From contig NZ_DLNQ01000015.1 in assembly GCF_002479495.1 (NCBI RefSeq), positions 382,969-446,968 on the forward strand: a DNA stretch of 64,000 bases, read 5' to 3'. Shown in pieces: positions 35,623 through 45,582 of the stretch (positions within the stretch are counted from its first letter, which is position 1; each line of letters opens with the position of its first letter). Below the pieces are notes generated by a model, which worked only from the letters and a program-made list of their open reading frames with translations, searched no databases and was not told the origin of the DNA. The translations under genes and the position numbers were made by a program. This DNA is from Brevundimonas sp. UBA7506. GTDB lineage: Bacteria > Pseudomonadota > Alphaproteobacteria > Caulobacterales > Caulobacteraceae.

Positions 35623-36024
35623 TCAGGGCGCCGGGGCGGCCCGGACGCTGGGCGAGCAACTGGCGCCGCAAGCCATTTCCGTCGCCTGGGCTCCGCGCCA
35701 GACGCGAACCGAGCCGGAGGAGCCGGCGCTCACCACCACCTGGCTCTGGAACAGGGGGCGGCCCAGGGCGTCGACGGCGACGATCTCGGTCACGCCGTAG
35801 CCCTTTCCGGTGATGAACAGGGTGTTGGCGTCCACCACGGTGACGTCGGCGATCTTGGGATTGGCCACGATCACCGAACCGGCCGGCGCCCGCAGTTGCA
35901 CGCGCGTGGCGTGGTCGATCTCGACGTTCAGCGGGCGCGCCTGGGCCTGAGCGGCGGTGACGGCGGCGAGCGCGAGCAGCGCGGAGGTCGAGCCGACGAC
36001 GAGCCTCTTGAAGGTGCTGGGCAT
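35623..36024 (-). CDS. Pilus assembly protein with CpaC N-terminal-like domain
   Basis: From the ATG at 36024 this is a 133-residue exported protein with a signal peptide ending near AAQAQA. Its body resembles the N-terminal domain of secretin CpaC/RcpA (PF13629-like): VQLRAPAGSVIVANPKIADV followed by LFITGKGYGVTEIVAVDALG. The CpaC encoded at 38211 contains the equivalent FAVDLPADARDVIVSNPQVA segment. It may be a free-standing secretin accessory. It heads the minus-strand unit divergent from pilA. Confidence 0.86.
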   Translation of the reverse strand: MPSTFKRLVVGSTSALLALAAVTAAQAQARPLNVEIDHATRVQLRAPAGSVIVANPKIADVTVVDANTLFITGKGYGVTEIVAVDALGRPLFQSQVVVSAGSSGSVRVWRGAQATEMACGASCSPSVRAAPAP

Positions 36025-36071
36025 GGGCGGCGGCTCCGACTGAAAAGAATGGGCGCGCGCGGGCGCTGAGC

Positions 36072-36083
36072 GTGAAATTTCAC
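36072..36083. promoter_or_regulatory. 12-bp perfect palindrome GTGAAATTTCAC in the pilA divergent region
   Basis: GTGAAATTTCAC is its own complement. It lies about 48 bp upstream of the minus-strand pilus accessory gene and about 230 bp upstream of pilA. It could be an operator for either unit; no regulator can be named. Confidence 0.4.
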
Positions 36084-36267
36084 CTCGAAAGATCAAGAAA
36101 TCCTGAATGTGAGGGTGAGGCGGGAAAACTGTTCGAAATCTATAGTAAACAGACCAGTAACCATCAAATAATCCGAGATGCCTGGGTCGTTTTACTCGGC
36201 CTTAATGATCGCCGGCGCATTGTCGTCATGCAAACGGGGGTCAAGCGGGCAAAGCCGGTGACCCTGG

Positions 36268-36283
36268 TGGTGGAACTGTTGCT
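36268..36283 (+). promoter_or_regulatory. Candidate sigma-54 (-24/-12) promoter of pilA
   Basis: TGGTGGAACTGTTGCT keeps the GG-N10-GC core (GG at 36269-36270, GC at 36281-36282) and the TTGC of the -12 element. Initiation about 12 nt downstream would leave a short leader holding the GAAGGAAG ribosome site before the pilA ATG at 36310. A perfect TGGCAC is not present. Confidence 0.5.
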
Positions 36284-36309
36284 CGCTTAGACAAAGAAGG
36301 AAGACAATC

Positions 36310-36492
36310 ATGCGTAACTTCATCAAGAACTTCGCCAATGACGAATCCGGCGCCACGGCCATTGAATACGGCCTGATCGCTGCTCTGATCGCCGTCGCCA
36401 TCATCGCCGCCGTCGGCACCCTGGGCGGCAAGCTCAAGGGCACGTTCGAAAGCGTGAACGACGAGATCACTGCCGCCGAAGGCGCTCAGTAA
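36310..36492 (+). CDS. pilA: Flp-family type IVb major pilin
   Basis: This is a 60-residue pilin. A 14-residue leader ends in glycine (NFANDESG), followed by ATAIEYGLIAALIAVAIIAA with Glu at +5 and the usual Glu-Tyr pair. CpaA should cleave after Gly14 and leave a 46-residue subunit. The AAGGAAG ribosome site is strong. The gene has its own upstream region and a strong terminator, fitting much higher expression than the following assembly genes. Confidence 0.97.
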   Translation: MRNFIKNFANDESGATAIEYGLIAALIAVAIIAAVGTLGGKLKGTFESVNDEITAAEGAQ

Positions 36493-36532
36493 TCGCATTG
36501 CTTCTCGCCTGGGATCAGGCTTGAAGGGCAGG

Positions 36533-36562
36533 GGCCGGAACGGAAACGTTCCGGCCTTTTCC
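36533..36562 (+). terminator. pilA terminator
   Basis: A 10-bp perfect stem GGCCGGAACG/CGTTCCGGCC closed by a GAAA tetraloop is followed by TTTTCC. It probably ends most pilA transcripts and attenuates read-through into cpaA. Confidence 0.92.
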
Positions 36563-36625
36563 TTGCCGGAATGTCGCGATCGGGCGGCAACGGGACCTTA
36601 AAGGTTCCCGGGGAGTGTAGGCGGC

Positions 36626-37138
36626 ATGACTGAACTCTCTCTCGTTTTGCTGGGCGTCATGCCGGTGCTGGTGATCGTCGCCGGTCTCCACGACCTGACG
36701 ACGATGAAGATCCCGAACTGGATTTCGGGGGTGTTGATCCTCGCCTTCTTCCCGGCGGCCCTGGTTCTGGGCCTTTCGCTGACGGAGGTGGCGACGGCTT
36801 TGGCCGTCGGCTTCGTCGCCCTGTTGATCGGGATGGGCATGTTCGCCCTGCGCTGGGTCGGCGGCGGCGACGCCAAGCTGATGGCGGCGGCCAGTCTCTG
36901 GTTCGGCTATTCGGGCGCGGGGCCTTTTGTTCTTTACACCGCCCTGGTCGGCGGCGGCATCTGTCTGATGCTGTTGCTGGCGCGCGCCCGGCTTCAGGTC
37001 TTCGCCCTGAACGGGCCTGGTTGGGTCGCCCGGCTGATGCAGCCCAAGGGCGACATCCCCTATGGCGTGGCCATAGCCGCCGGCGCCCTGCTGGCCTATC
37101 CGTCCAGCCCCCTGGTGCGCGCCTTCATCGGCGGTTGA
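36626..37138 (+). CDS. cpaA: Prepilin peptidase CpaA (A24 family)
   Basis: This 170-residue integral membrane aspartic peptidase removes the leaders of PilA and the TadE-type pseudopilins. The first catalytic aspartate is in GLHDLTTMKIPNW, and the second is in the GD motif VGGGDAKLMAAASLW. Several membrane helices surround them. The short TadV/CpaA form lacks the N-methyltransferase domain. It lies 133 bp after pilA, beyond the pilA terminator. Confidence 0.95.
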   Translation: MTELSLVLLGVMPVLVIVAGLHDLTTMKIPNWISGVLILAFFPAALVLGLSLTEVATALAVGFVALLIGMGMFALRWVGGGDAKLMAAASLWFGYSGAGPFVLYTALVGGGICLMLLLARARLQVFALNGPGWVARLMQPKGDIPYGVAIAAGALLAYPSSPLVRAFIGG

Positions 37139-37164
37139 TGCGGCGTCGGGCCGCTTAGGGGCGC

Positions 37165-37193
37165 GTTAACCGACGGGCCTCATTGTCGTTAAC
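37165..37193. promoter_or_regulatory. Pair of GTTAAC sites upstream of cpaB
   Basis: GTTAAC occurs at 37165-37170 and 37188-37193, in the short gap between cpaA and cpaB. Each resembles a CtrA half-site, but the spacing is too wide for one canonical TTAA-N7-TTAA box. Read as possible half-sites only. Confidence 0.3.
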
Positions 37194-37245
37194 GGCAGAG
37201 GGCGAAGATCTGAATCAACGTCGCCGCGCCTGCCGGAGACCGTCG

Positions 37246-38199
37246 ATGAAGCCCGCCAAAATCGCCGTCATCTGTATAGCCGCCCTCGCGGCCATCGGCC
37301 TGGCCCTGGTCGTGCGAGCCATGGGCTCGTCGGGCAAGCCGACCGCGACCGCCGTCGCTGCCGTCGAGGCCCCGCCCATGGCCAAGGTTCTGGTCGCCGC
37401 CAAGGACCTGGAGCCTGGCCGCCGCCTGACCGACGCCGACCTGGCGTGGAAGGACTGGCCCGTCGCCGAGGTCAATCCCGTCTTCATCACGGACGGCAGC
37501 GTGCCGGTTCCCGCCGCGCCGCCCGCCGAAGGCGACGCCAAGGCCCCGGCCAAGGCGGACGACGCCAAGCCCGCCAAGGCTGAAGGCGCCGCCACCCGCG
37601 TGACCCGCGCCGCGACCGACCTGGCCACCGGCGGCGCCAAGGCCGACTTCATAGGCTCCGTCGTCCGCGAACCCATTCTGGCCGGAGAGCCCATTGTCGC
37701 CCGCAAGATCGTGCGGGCCGGCGACAGCGGCTATATGGCGGCCTATCTTGAGCCGGGCATGAGGGCCATGGCCATTCGCGTCACGGTCGAGACCGCCGCG
37801 GGCGGCTTCATCCTGCCGGGCGACCGGGCCGACGTGCTGCTGACCCGCGAGGTCAAGCTGCCGAGCGGAGCCGCCGGAGGGGAAACCTCGAAATTCGTCG
37901 CGGCCACCGTGATGCAGAACGTCAAGGTCCTGGCCATCGATCAGGCCACGCGCGCCGCCGAGGACGCCCAGGCTGTGGTCGGCGCCACCGCGACGCTCGA
38001 GGTCAGCGCGCGGGACGCCGAGGTTCTGGCCCTGGCCAAGTCCGAAGGCGAACTGTCGCTGGTGCTGCGCTCCTACGCCGACACCGCCGGACCGTCGGGC
38101 CGCGTCGCCGGCGCAACGAGTCGAGGAAACGCCGCCGCTTCGGGCGGCGTCGTGCGCGTCTATCGCGAAGGCCAGGCCGAAGCGGTCGCCGTTCCATGA
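37246..38199 (+). CDS. cpaB: Flp pilus assembly protein CpaB
   Basis: This 317-residue periplasmic protein starts at MKPAKIAVICIAALAAIG (37246), an N-terminal membrane anchor. A SAF domain (KVLVAAKDLEPGRRLTDADL) follows, then an Ala/Lys-rich linker near residues 90-115. The RcpC/CpaB domain comes next, with LEPGMRAMAIRVTVETAAGG and FILPGDRADVLLTREV. It is thought to help the secretin channel. The stop overlaps an in-frame ATG of cpaC. In-frame starts upstream lack a membrane anchor. Confidence 0.94.
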   Translation: MKPAKIAVICIAALAAIGLALVVRAMGSSGKPTATAVAAVEAPPMAKVLVAAKDLEPGRRLTDADLAWKDWPVAEVNPVFITDGSVPVPAAPPAEGDAKAPAKADDAKPAKAEGAATRVTRAATDLATGGAKADFIGSVVREPILAGEPIVARKIVRAGDSGYMAAYLEPGMRAMAIRVTVETAAGGFILPGDRADVLLTREVKLPSGAAGGETSKFVAATVMQNVKVLAIDQATRAAEDAQAVVGATATLEVSARDAEVLALAKSEGELSLVLRSYADTAGPSGRVAGATSRGNAAASGGVVRVYREGQAEAVAVP

Positions 38200-38210
38200 G
38201 GAAACCCGGC

Positions 38211-39752
38211 ATGAATCGTTTGATCGCGGCGGCCTGCGCCTCCCTGATCGTCCTGGGCGGGGCTGCTTCGGCGCCCCTGGCCCAGACCCGCGCCGCCGTC
38301 TCGACGGGGGCGGGGCCGCAAATGGTGAACCTGCCGCGCGGCACCTCCTTCGCGGTGGATCTCCCGGCGGACGCGCGCGACGTGATCGTGTCGAACCCGC
38401 AGGTGGCCGAGGCCATGCTGCATTCGCCGCGCCGCATCACCGTGATCGGCGTGGCGGCGGGCGAGACCGACGCCGTCTTCCTCGATGCGACGGGGCGCAC
38501 CATCCTCGCCTTGAGGGTGCGCGTCGACGCCGGAACCAGCGCGCTGCAGGACACGCTGAGCCGGGTCTCGCCGGGATCGAACGTCCGCGCTGAAGCCGTC
38601 AACGACAGCATCATCCTCACGGGCACCGCCGCCAGCCCGGCGGAAGCCCAGCGCGCCGCCCAGGTGGCCCGTGCCTTCGTCTCGGCGCCGGAGAAGGTGG
38701 TCAACATGATCAGCGTGGCCGGCTCTGACCAGGTGACGCTGAAGGTTCGCGTGGTCGAGGTGCAGCGCAGCGCGGTCAAGCAACTGGGCTTCGACACCCA
38801 GGCGGTGATCGGCCGGATCGGCGACACCCAGTGGCTGCTGGGCAACGCCGCCACCTGGGGCGTCAACGGCGAACTGCTGGGCGGGATCACCGGCGGCGTG
38901 TCGCGGGACACCACCAAGAACTATCAGATGCAGATGCCCTGCGGCCCTGGCTGGCCGGCGGACGCCATGTGCCCCACGACGGTGAACGGCGGCGCTCCGG
39001 GCGATCCGTCGAACTGGGACACCGCCCAGCCGGGCACCGGCCCTGGCTCCGACGGGCTTAACAAGGGCAACGCCACGATCAAGGCCTTCGAGCGCGTGGG
39101 TCTGGTGCGCACCCTGGCCGAGCCGAACCTGACGTCAGTCAACGGCGAGGCCGCCAGCTTCCTGGCGGGCGGCGAGTTCCCGATTCCCGCCGGGCGGGAC
39201 AAGGAAGGCCAGATCACGGTCGAGTACAAACCCTATGGTGTGGGTCTGTCGTTCCGCCCCGTCGTCCTGACCGGCGGCCGCATCTCGCTGCAGGTCAAGG
39301 TCGAGGTGTCCGAGCTGACGCCGCAGGGCGGTCTGACCATCGGCGCCGGCACGGCGTCGTCGATCAGCCTGCCGGGCCTGTCGGTCCGCCGGAGCGAGAA
39401 CACCATCGAAATTCCCTCCGGCGGCTCGATGATGATCGCCGGCCTGCTGCAGGAATCGACGCGTCAGACAGTGGACTCGCTGCCGGGCATGACCAACCTG
39501 CCGGTTCTGGGCTCGCTGTTCCGTTCGCGCGACTATCTGATGGGAGAGACCGAACTGGTGGTGATCGTCGAACCCTATATCGTCAGCCCCACGTCGCCGG
39601 GCCGGATGCAGACGCCGGCCGACGGCCTGCGCATCGCCCAGGACGCCGAAACCATCTTCTTTGGTCAGCTGAACCAGGCCTACGGGTCGCCCGCTCCCAC
39701 CGCCCAGGCGGGTGCGGGGTGGCGAGGTCCTGTCGGCTATGTGATCGAGTGA
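38211..39752 (+). CDS. cpaC: Type II/IV secretin CpaC, outer-membrane pilus channel
   Basis: CpaC is the outer-membrane secretin through which the pilus exits. The start at 38211 is preferred because TGAGGAA precedes it and a signal peptide begins there (NRLIAAACASLIVLGGAASA); an ATG at 38196 overlapping the cpaB stop would add five residues. The N-terminal pilus domain is VNLPRGTSFAVDLPADARDV. A BON-like segment and the C-terminal secretin domain (IPSGGSMMIAGLLQES, VLGSLFRSRDY, ELVVIVEPYIV) follow. Length is about 513 residues. Confidence 0.95.
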   Translation: MNRLIAAACASLIVLGGAASAPLAQTRAAVSTGAGPQMVNLPRGTSFAVDLPADARDVIVSNPQVAEAMLHSPRRITVIGVAAGETDAVFLDATGRTILALRVRVDAGTSALQDTLSRVSPGSNVRAEAVNDSIILTGTAASPAEAQRAAQVARAFVSAPEKVVNMISVAGSDQVTLKVRVVEVQRSAVKQLGFDTQAVIGRIGDTQWLLGNAATWGVNGELLGGITGGVSRDTTKNYQMQMPCGPGWPADAMCPTTVNGGAPGDPSNWDTAQPGTGPGSDGLNKGNATIKAFERVGLVRTLAEPNLTSVNGEAASFLAGGEFPIPAGRDKEGQITVEYKPYGVGLSFRPVVLTGGRISLQVKVEVSELTPQGGLTIGAGTASSISLPGLSVRRSENTIEIPSGGSMMIAGLLQESTRQTVDSLPGMTNLPVLGSLFRSRDYLMGETELVVIVEPYIVSPTSPGRMQTPADGLRIAQDAETIFFGQLNQAYGSPAPTAQAGAGWRGPVGYVIE

Positions 39753-39757
39753 GCGCC

Positions 39758-40450
39758 ATGACCCGAACCGCCAAATCCCTCGTCACCCTGTCGACTACCC
39801 TGGCCTTCGGCGGCCTGTTGCTGGGGAGTTGCGCGGGCGGTCCCGCCAGCCTGGGCGGCGAGGCCCCGCTGACGCCGACCTCGCGATACAGCCTGCAGGT
39901 CGAGCCGGGCCTGGACCGTATCGCCCTGGCCGTGCACGAGACCGGGCTGTCCGGCGCCCAGCAGGCCGCGCTGGCCGATCTGGTGGCGCGCTTCGCCGTC
40001 GAAGGCGCTTCGGCTCTTGTGGTCGAAGCTCCGGCCGGAGCCGATCCCGTCGCCCAGCAAGCGGCGTGGAACGTCAAGGCGGGGCTGGTGGCCGCCGGCG
40101 CGCCGGACCACATGATCCGCGTCGTCAGCTATGCCGGACCCGATCCCCGGGCGCCGATCCTGGCCGGGTTCGAGACCGTGCGCGCCGCTGTGCCGCAATG
40201 CGGAACCCAGTGGGGCAGCCTGACCCGCACCGGCGACAATCAGTCGGCGGCGAACTTCGGGTGCGCGGTTACCGCCAATCTGGCGGCTCAGATCGCCGAT
40301 CCTCGCGACATCGTTTCGCCGAGGGCCATGACCCCCGCCGACGCTCAGCGCCGCGCCGTGGTGTTCGATCAGTACGTCAAGGGCGAGCCCACTGCGGCCG
40401 GTCGCGAAGAACTGGTCATGGGAACGCGTGTTTCCCGCGCTGTGGAGTGA
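39758..40450 (+). CDS. cpaD: CpaD family pilus assembly lipoprotein
   Basis: This is a 230-residue predicted outer-membrane lipoprotein: the signal peptide ends in a lipobox LLLGSC with Cys as the acylation site. The body carries CpaD-family features such as RVVSYAGPDPRAP and the two-cysteine segment PQCGTQWGSL...FGCAVTANLAAQI. It is probably a pilotin-like partner of CpaC. It starts 5 nt after cpaC, and its stop overlaps the ATG of cpaE. Confidence 0.92.
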   Translation: MTRTAKSLVTLSTTLAFGGLLLGSCAGGPASLGGEAPLTPTSRYSLQVEPGLDRIALAVHETGLSGAQQAALADLVARFAVEGASALVVEAPAGADPVAQQAAWNVKAGLVAAGAPDHMIRVVSYAGPDPRAPILAGFETVRAAVPQCGTQWGSLTRTGDNQSAANFGCAVTANLAAQIADPRDIVSPRAMTPADAQRRAVVFDQYVKGEPTAAGREELVMGTRVSRAVE

Positions 40451-42009
40451 TGCAGATGACCAAGCCCTTCGCCGCACAGGATTTCGATTCGCTGGACGCG
40501 TTCGAGATGGATGACGAGTTCGTCGATGCCGTCGCGGCGACGCCGGTCGAGTCCTTGCCGTTCGCGCCCCAGTTCGACGTGGTCGAGCCGTCTGCGGACG
40601 CAGCGGCTTCCTATAATCCCGTCGGCCAACTGGTGGCCGAGACGGAGACGGCGGCGGCCGCTGTGGTCGTGGCGTCGGCGTCGCAGGTTTCTCTGGAAGA
40701 AGCGGCCGTTCCGGTCGCGCCCTCGTCCCCTGTTCTGGCGACCTATGAGCCGTCCAGCCTGTCGATCGCATCGGGCGCCTCGGTCGAGGTGTCGATCCCG
40801 CGCATCGCCGTTCACGTCTTCGCGGAGCGTCAAGACACCCTGGCTTCGGCAGAGCGCGCGGGACAGGACCGCCGCATGTCGCGGGCCACGACCCAGATCC
40901 GGGTCGGCGGCGTGGGCGCCGCCATCGAAGCCTACCGGTCGGAGCCGACCCCGCCGCTGATCGTCGTCGAAAGCATGAAGGATGCCCAGACCCTGCTCTG
41001 GGAGATCGACCAGCTGGCCGAGGTCTGCGACGCCGGCACCAAGGTGGTGATTATCGGCGCCACCAACGACATCCTTCTGTTCCGCGAGCTGATGCGGCGC
41101 GGCGTCAGCGAGTATCTGGTCGCGCCGGTCCAGCCGCTGCAGCTGATCTCGGCCATCGGCGGCCTGTTCGCTGACCCGGCCCAGCCCTTCGTCGGGCGCT
41201 CCATCGCCTTCGTCGGCGCGCGTGGCGGGGCCGGGGCCTCGGCCGTGGCTCACAACACCGCCTACGCCATGAGCGAGCGGATCGGCGTCAACACCGTCAT
41301 CGTCGACTACGACCTGCCGTTCGGCACCGCCGGTCTGGACTTCAATCAGGACCCGCTTGGCGGGGTGGCCGACGCCTTGAGCCAGCCGGACCGTCTGGAC
41401 GCCACCTTGCTGGACCGGATGATGGTCCGCTGCACGGACAAGCTGAGCCTGTTCGCGGCCCCCGCCACTCTGGACGCTGACTGGGACATCCAGCCGGACG
41501 CCTTCGAGGAGGTGACCACGCGGATCCGTTCGACCGCGCCCTTCGTGGTGCTGGACCTGCCGCACCTGTGGTCGGGCTGGATGCGCAAGACCCTGATCTC
41601 GGCCGACGAGGTGGTGATCGTGGCGACGCCCGATCTGGCGAGCCTGCGCAACGCCAAGAACATGATCGACCTGATCAAGCAGGGCCGTCCCAATGACGCC
41701 CCTCCGCGTCTGGTGCTGAACCAGGTCGGCGTGCCGGGACGTCCTGAAATCCCGGCCAAGGACTTCGGCTCGGCCCTGGGCATCCATCCCAGCCTGATCA
41801 TCCCCTTTGACGCCAAGGTGTTCGGCGCGGCCGCCAACAATGGTCAGATGATCGTTGAGGCCGGCGCCAAGACCAAGTCGGCGGAGGCCTTCGAAACCCT
41901 GGCTCAGATTGTGTCTCGGCGCGAACTGCCGACGTCGCCCGTCAAGGGCGGGGCGCCGGCCAAGAAGGGCGGCTCTCTGCTCGCCTCTCTGTTCAGCAAG
42001 AAGCGCTGA
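40450..42009 (+). CDS. cpaE: Pilus polar-localisation ATPase-like protein CpaE (TadZ)
   Basis: This 519-residue protein (or 517 from the ATG at 40456) positions the pilus machine at the pole. An acidic, low-complexity N-terminus precedes a receiver-like domain around residues 150-240. A ParA/MinD-like domain follows, with the atypical P-loop GARGGAGASAVAHNTA near residue 257. The missing P-loop lysine is usual for CpaE/TadZ. A VDYDLPFGTAGLDF motif follows. The start overlaps the cpaD stop; cpaF follows after 4 nt. Confidence 0.94.
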   Translation: MQMTKPFAAQDFDSLDAFEMDDEFVDAVAATPVESLPFAPQFDVVEPSADAAASYNPVGQLVAETETAAAAVVVASASQVSLEEAAVPVAPSSPVLATYEPSSLSIASGASVEVSIPRIAVHVFAERQDTLASAERAGQDRRMSRATTQIRVGGVGAAIEAYRSEPTPPLIVVESMKDAQTLLWEIDQLAEVCDAGTKVVIIGATNDILLFRELMRRGVSEYLVAPVQPLQLISAIGGLFADPAQPFVGRSIAFVGARGGAGASAVAHNTAYAMSERIGVNTVIVDYDLPFGTAGLDFNQDPLGGVADALSQPDRLDATLLDRMMVRCTDKLSLFAAPATLDADWDIQPDAFEEVTTRIRSTAPFVVLDLPHLWSGWMRKTLISADEVVIVATPDLASLRNAKNMIDLIKQGRPNDAPPRLVLNQVGVPGRPEIPAKDFGSALGIHPSLIIPFDAKVFGAAANNGQMIVEAGAKTKSAEAFETLAQIVSRRELPTSPVKGGAPAKKGGSLLASLFSKKR

Positions 42010-42013
42010 GGTC

Positions 42014-43588
<1,575 letters not shown>

Positions 43589-43594
43589 GGCCTG

Positions 43595-44569
43595 ATGCTT
43601 CCCATTCTCGCGGCGTTCCTCGCCTTCATCACCATCGGCGGCGTGGGCTGGGTTCTTGTCAGCGGGGACGATACGTCGGCCCAGGCGGTCAAGCGCGCCA
43701 AGTCCATCGGCGCGGCCAAGGCTGAACCGGCCGGCAAGCGCGCCGCCGTGGTCAACACGCCCGAGGCGCGCCGCAAGCAGATCATGCAGCAGCTGCAGGA
43801 GGTTGATCGGCGCGATCGCAAGGCGCGTATGACCCTGAGCGCCAAGCTCAAGCAGGCCGACCTGCCGATCAGCCTGCGCACCTTCATCATCATCAGCGTG
43901 GTCCTGGGCGTTATCGGCGCCGCCGCGGCCTTCGTGCTCGGCCTCAATCCCCTGCTGGCCCTGGGCGTCGGCGTGGCCATGGGGCTGGGCATGCCCCGCT
44001 GGGTCGTGAGCATGAGGGGCAAGAAGCGGATGAAGCAGTTCTCGCTCGCCTTCGCCGACGCCGTCGACATCCTGGTGCGCGGCATCAAGACCGGCCTGCC
44101 CGTCCACGACTGCTTCAAGATCATCGCGCGCGAGAGCCCGCAGCCCCTGGCTGGAGAGTTCCAGCTTCTGGTCGAAGGGCTGGGCGTCGGGATGACGCTG
44201 AGTGAGGCGCTGGACAAGATGTTCGAGCGGATGCCGGTTCCTGAACTGAAGTTCTTCGCCATCGTCATCGCCATCCAGCAGAAGAGCGGCGGCAACCTGG
44301 CCGAGGCGCTCGGCAACCTGACGTCGGTGCTTCGGGCGCGGCGGATGATGGGCGAAAAGATCAAGGCCATGTCGTCGGAAGCCATCGCCTCGGCCGGCAT
44401 TATCGGCTCCCTGCCGCCGGTGGTCATGATCCTCGTGATGATCTCCAGCCCGGCCTACATGATGCTGCTGTTCACCGACATGCGCGGTCAGGCGATGCTT
44501 CTGGGGGCGGGGCTCTGGATGGGCTGCGGCATCTTCATGATGAAGCGCATGATCTCGTTCAAGTTCTGA
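43595..44569 (+). CDS. cpaG: Inner-membrane platform protein CpaG (TadB)
   Basis: This 324-residue type II secretion F-domain protein has an N-terminal membrane helix and two middle helices (LRTFIIISVVLGVIGAAAAF and the next segment). The cytoplasmic F domain includes VRGIKTGLPVHDCFKIIARE and FFAIVIAIQQKSGGNLAEAL, and C-terminal helices close the protein. It forms the platform with CpaH. It begins 6 nt after cpaF. Confidence 0.94.
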   Translation: MLPILAAFLAFITIGGVGWVLVSGDDTSAQAVKRAKSIGAAKAEPAGKRAAVVNTPEARRKQIMQQLQEVDRRDRKARMTLSAKLKQADLPISLRTFIIISVVLGVIGAAAAFVLGLNPLLALGVGVAMGLGMPRWVVSMRGKKRMKQFSLAFADAVDILVRGIKTGLPVHDCFKIIARESPQPLAGEFQLLVEGLGVGMTLSEALDKMFERMPVPELKFFAIVIAIQQKSGGNLAEALGNLTSVLRARRMMGEKIKAMSSEAIASAGIIGSLPPVVMILVMISSPAYMMLLFTDMRGQAMLLGAGLWMGCGIFMMKRMISFKF

Positions 44570-44582
44570 GGGGGAGGACGCC

Positions 44583-45569
44583 GTGGACAGCTTTTTGCGA
44601 TTTATCACCGACCCTCAGAACCTGCTGAGCATCGGCGTGGGCGTCGCCGTCTTCGCCAGCGTTCTGACGCTGCTGAGCTCCTTCACAGGGGGGGCGCGTC
44701 TGGACAAGCGCATGAAGGCGGTGGGCGAGCGCCGCGAGGAGCTGAAGCGCCGTTCGCGGCAGGCCATGAAGGGCGGCGCCGGCAGCCCGGCCACGCTGCG
44801 TCACTCGGATGAAGGCTTCAAGAAGCGCGTCGTCGACCGTCTGAACCTGACCCAGCTGCTGGAAGACCCCAAGGTCGCCGAGAACATGATCCAGGCGGGG
44901 TTCCGTGGGCCCCGTCCTCTGACCACCTTCTACTTCTTCCGCTTCGCCACGCCCTTTATCTTTATGGTGCTGACGGGCCTCTACCTGTTCGTGGTCAACG
45001 ACTTCGGCATGACCCTGACGCTGAAGCTCTGCGTCCTGGTGTTCGCCGCGGCGGCGGGCTTCTACGCCCCGAACATCTATGTCCAGAACCGCATCGCGTC
45101 ACGGCGTCAGTCGATTGTGGCGGCCTTCCCCGACTCCCTCGACCTGCTGCTGATCTGCGTGGAGTCGGGCATGTCAATCGAGGCGGCGATTCAGAAGGTC
45201 AGCCAGGAGGTCGGCGGCCAGTCGATCGAACTGGCCGAGGAACTCAGCCTCTTGTCGGCCGAGCTTTCCTATCTGCCCGACCGGCGCATGGCCTATGAGG
45301 GGATGGCCAAGCGGACCAATCATCCCGGCATCCGCGCCGTCGCCACGGCCATGACCCAGGCCGAAACCTATGGCACGCCGCTGGGCTCCGCCCTGCGGGT
45401 GATGGCCAAGGAAAATCGCGAACTGCGTCTGGCCGCCGCAGAGAAAAAGGCCGCCGCCCTGCCGGCCAAACTGACCGTGCCGATGATCGTCTTCTTCCTG
45501 CCCGTGCTGTTCGTGGTCATCCTGGGACCGGCGATCATCAACATTCAGGACATGATGAAGGGCGGCTGA
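44583..45569 (+). CDS. cpaH: Inner-membrane platform protein CpaH (TadC)
   Basis: This 328-residue F-domain platform protein starts with GTG at 44583 behind a strong GGGGGAGGA site. Membrane segments include FFRFATPFIFMVLTGLYLFV and IVFFLPVLFVVILGPAII. The F-domain core is DLLLICVESGMSIEAAIQKV with a second half TQAETYGTPLGSALRVMAK. It is the last gene of the cpa operon and converges on the SRPBCC gene with only 13 bp between the stops. Confidence 0.94.
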   Translation: MDSFLRFITDPQNLLSIGVGVAVFASVLTLLSSFTGGARLDKRMKAVGERREELKRRSRQAMKGGAGSPATLRHSDEGFKKRVVDRLNLTQLLEDPKVAENMIQAGFRGPRPLTTFYFFRFATPFIFMVLTGLYLFVVNDFGMTLTLKLCVLVFAAAAGFYAPNIYVQNRIASRRQSIVAAFPDSLDLLLICVESGMSIEAAIQKVSQEVGGQSIELAEELSLLSAELSYLPDRRMAYEGMAKRTNHPGIRAVATAMTQAETYGTPLGSALRVMAKENRELRLAAAEKKAAALPAKLTVPMIVFFLPVLFVVILGPAIINIQDMMKGG

Positions 45570-45576
45570 GCCGCCC
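45560..45576. terminator. Weak hairpin over the cpaH stop codon
   Basis: GGGCGGC, TGA loop, GCCGCCC forms a 7-bp stem that contains the cpaH stop. No real T-tract follows on either strand, so terminator activity is uncertain. Confidence 0.35.
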
Positions 45577-45582
45577 GCGTCT

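Noticed and set aside
37165..37193. Canonical CtrA box upstream of cpaB
   Set aside because: The two GTTAAC motifs are 17 bp apart, not 7, so they do not form a standard TTAA-N7-TTAA site; retained only as possible half-sites.
41215..41245. Broken P-loop in CpaE suggesting a pseudogene
   Set aside because: The lysine-less GGAGAS loop is typical of CpaE/TadZ proteins, and the rest of the ParA-like domain is intact.
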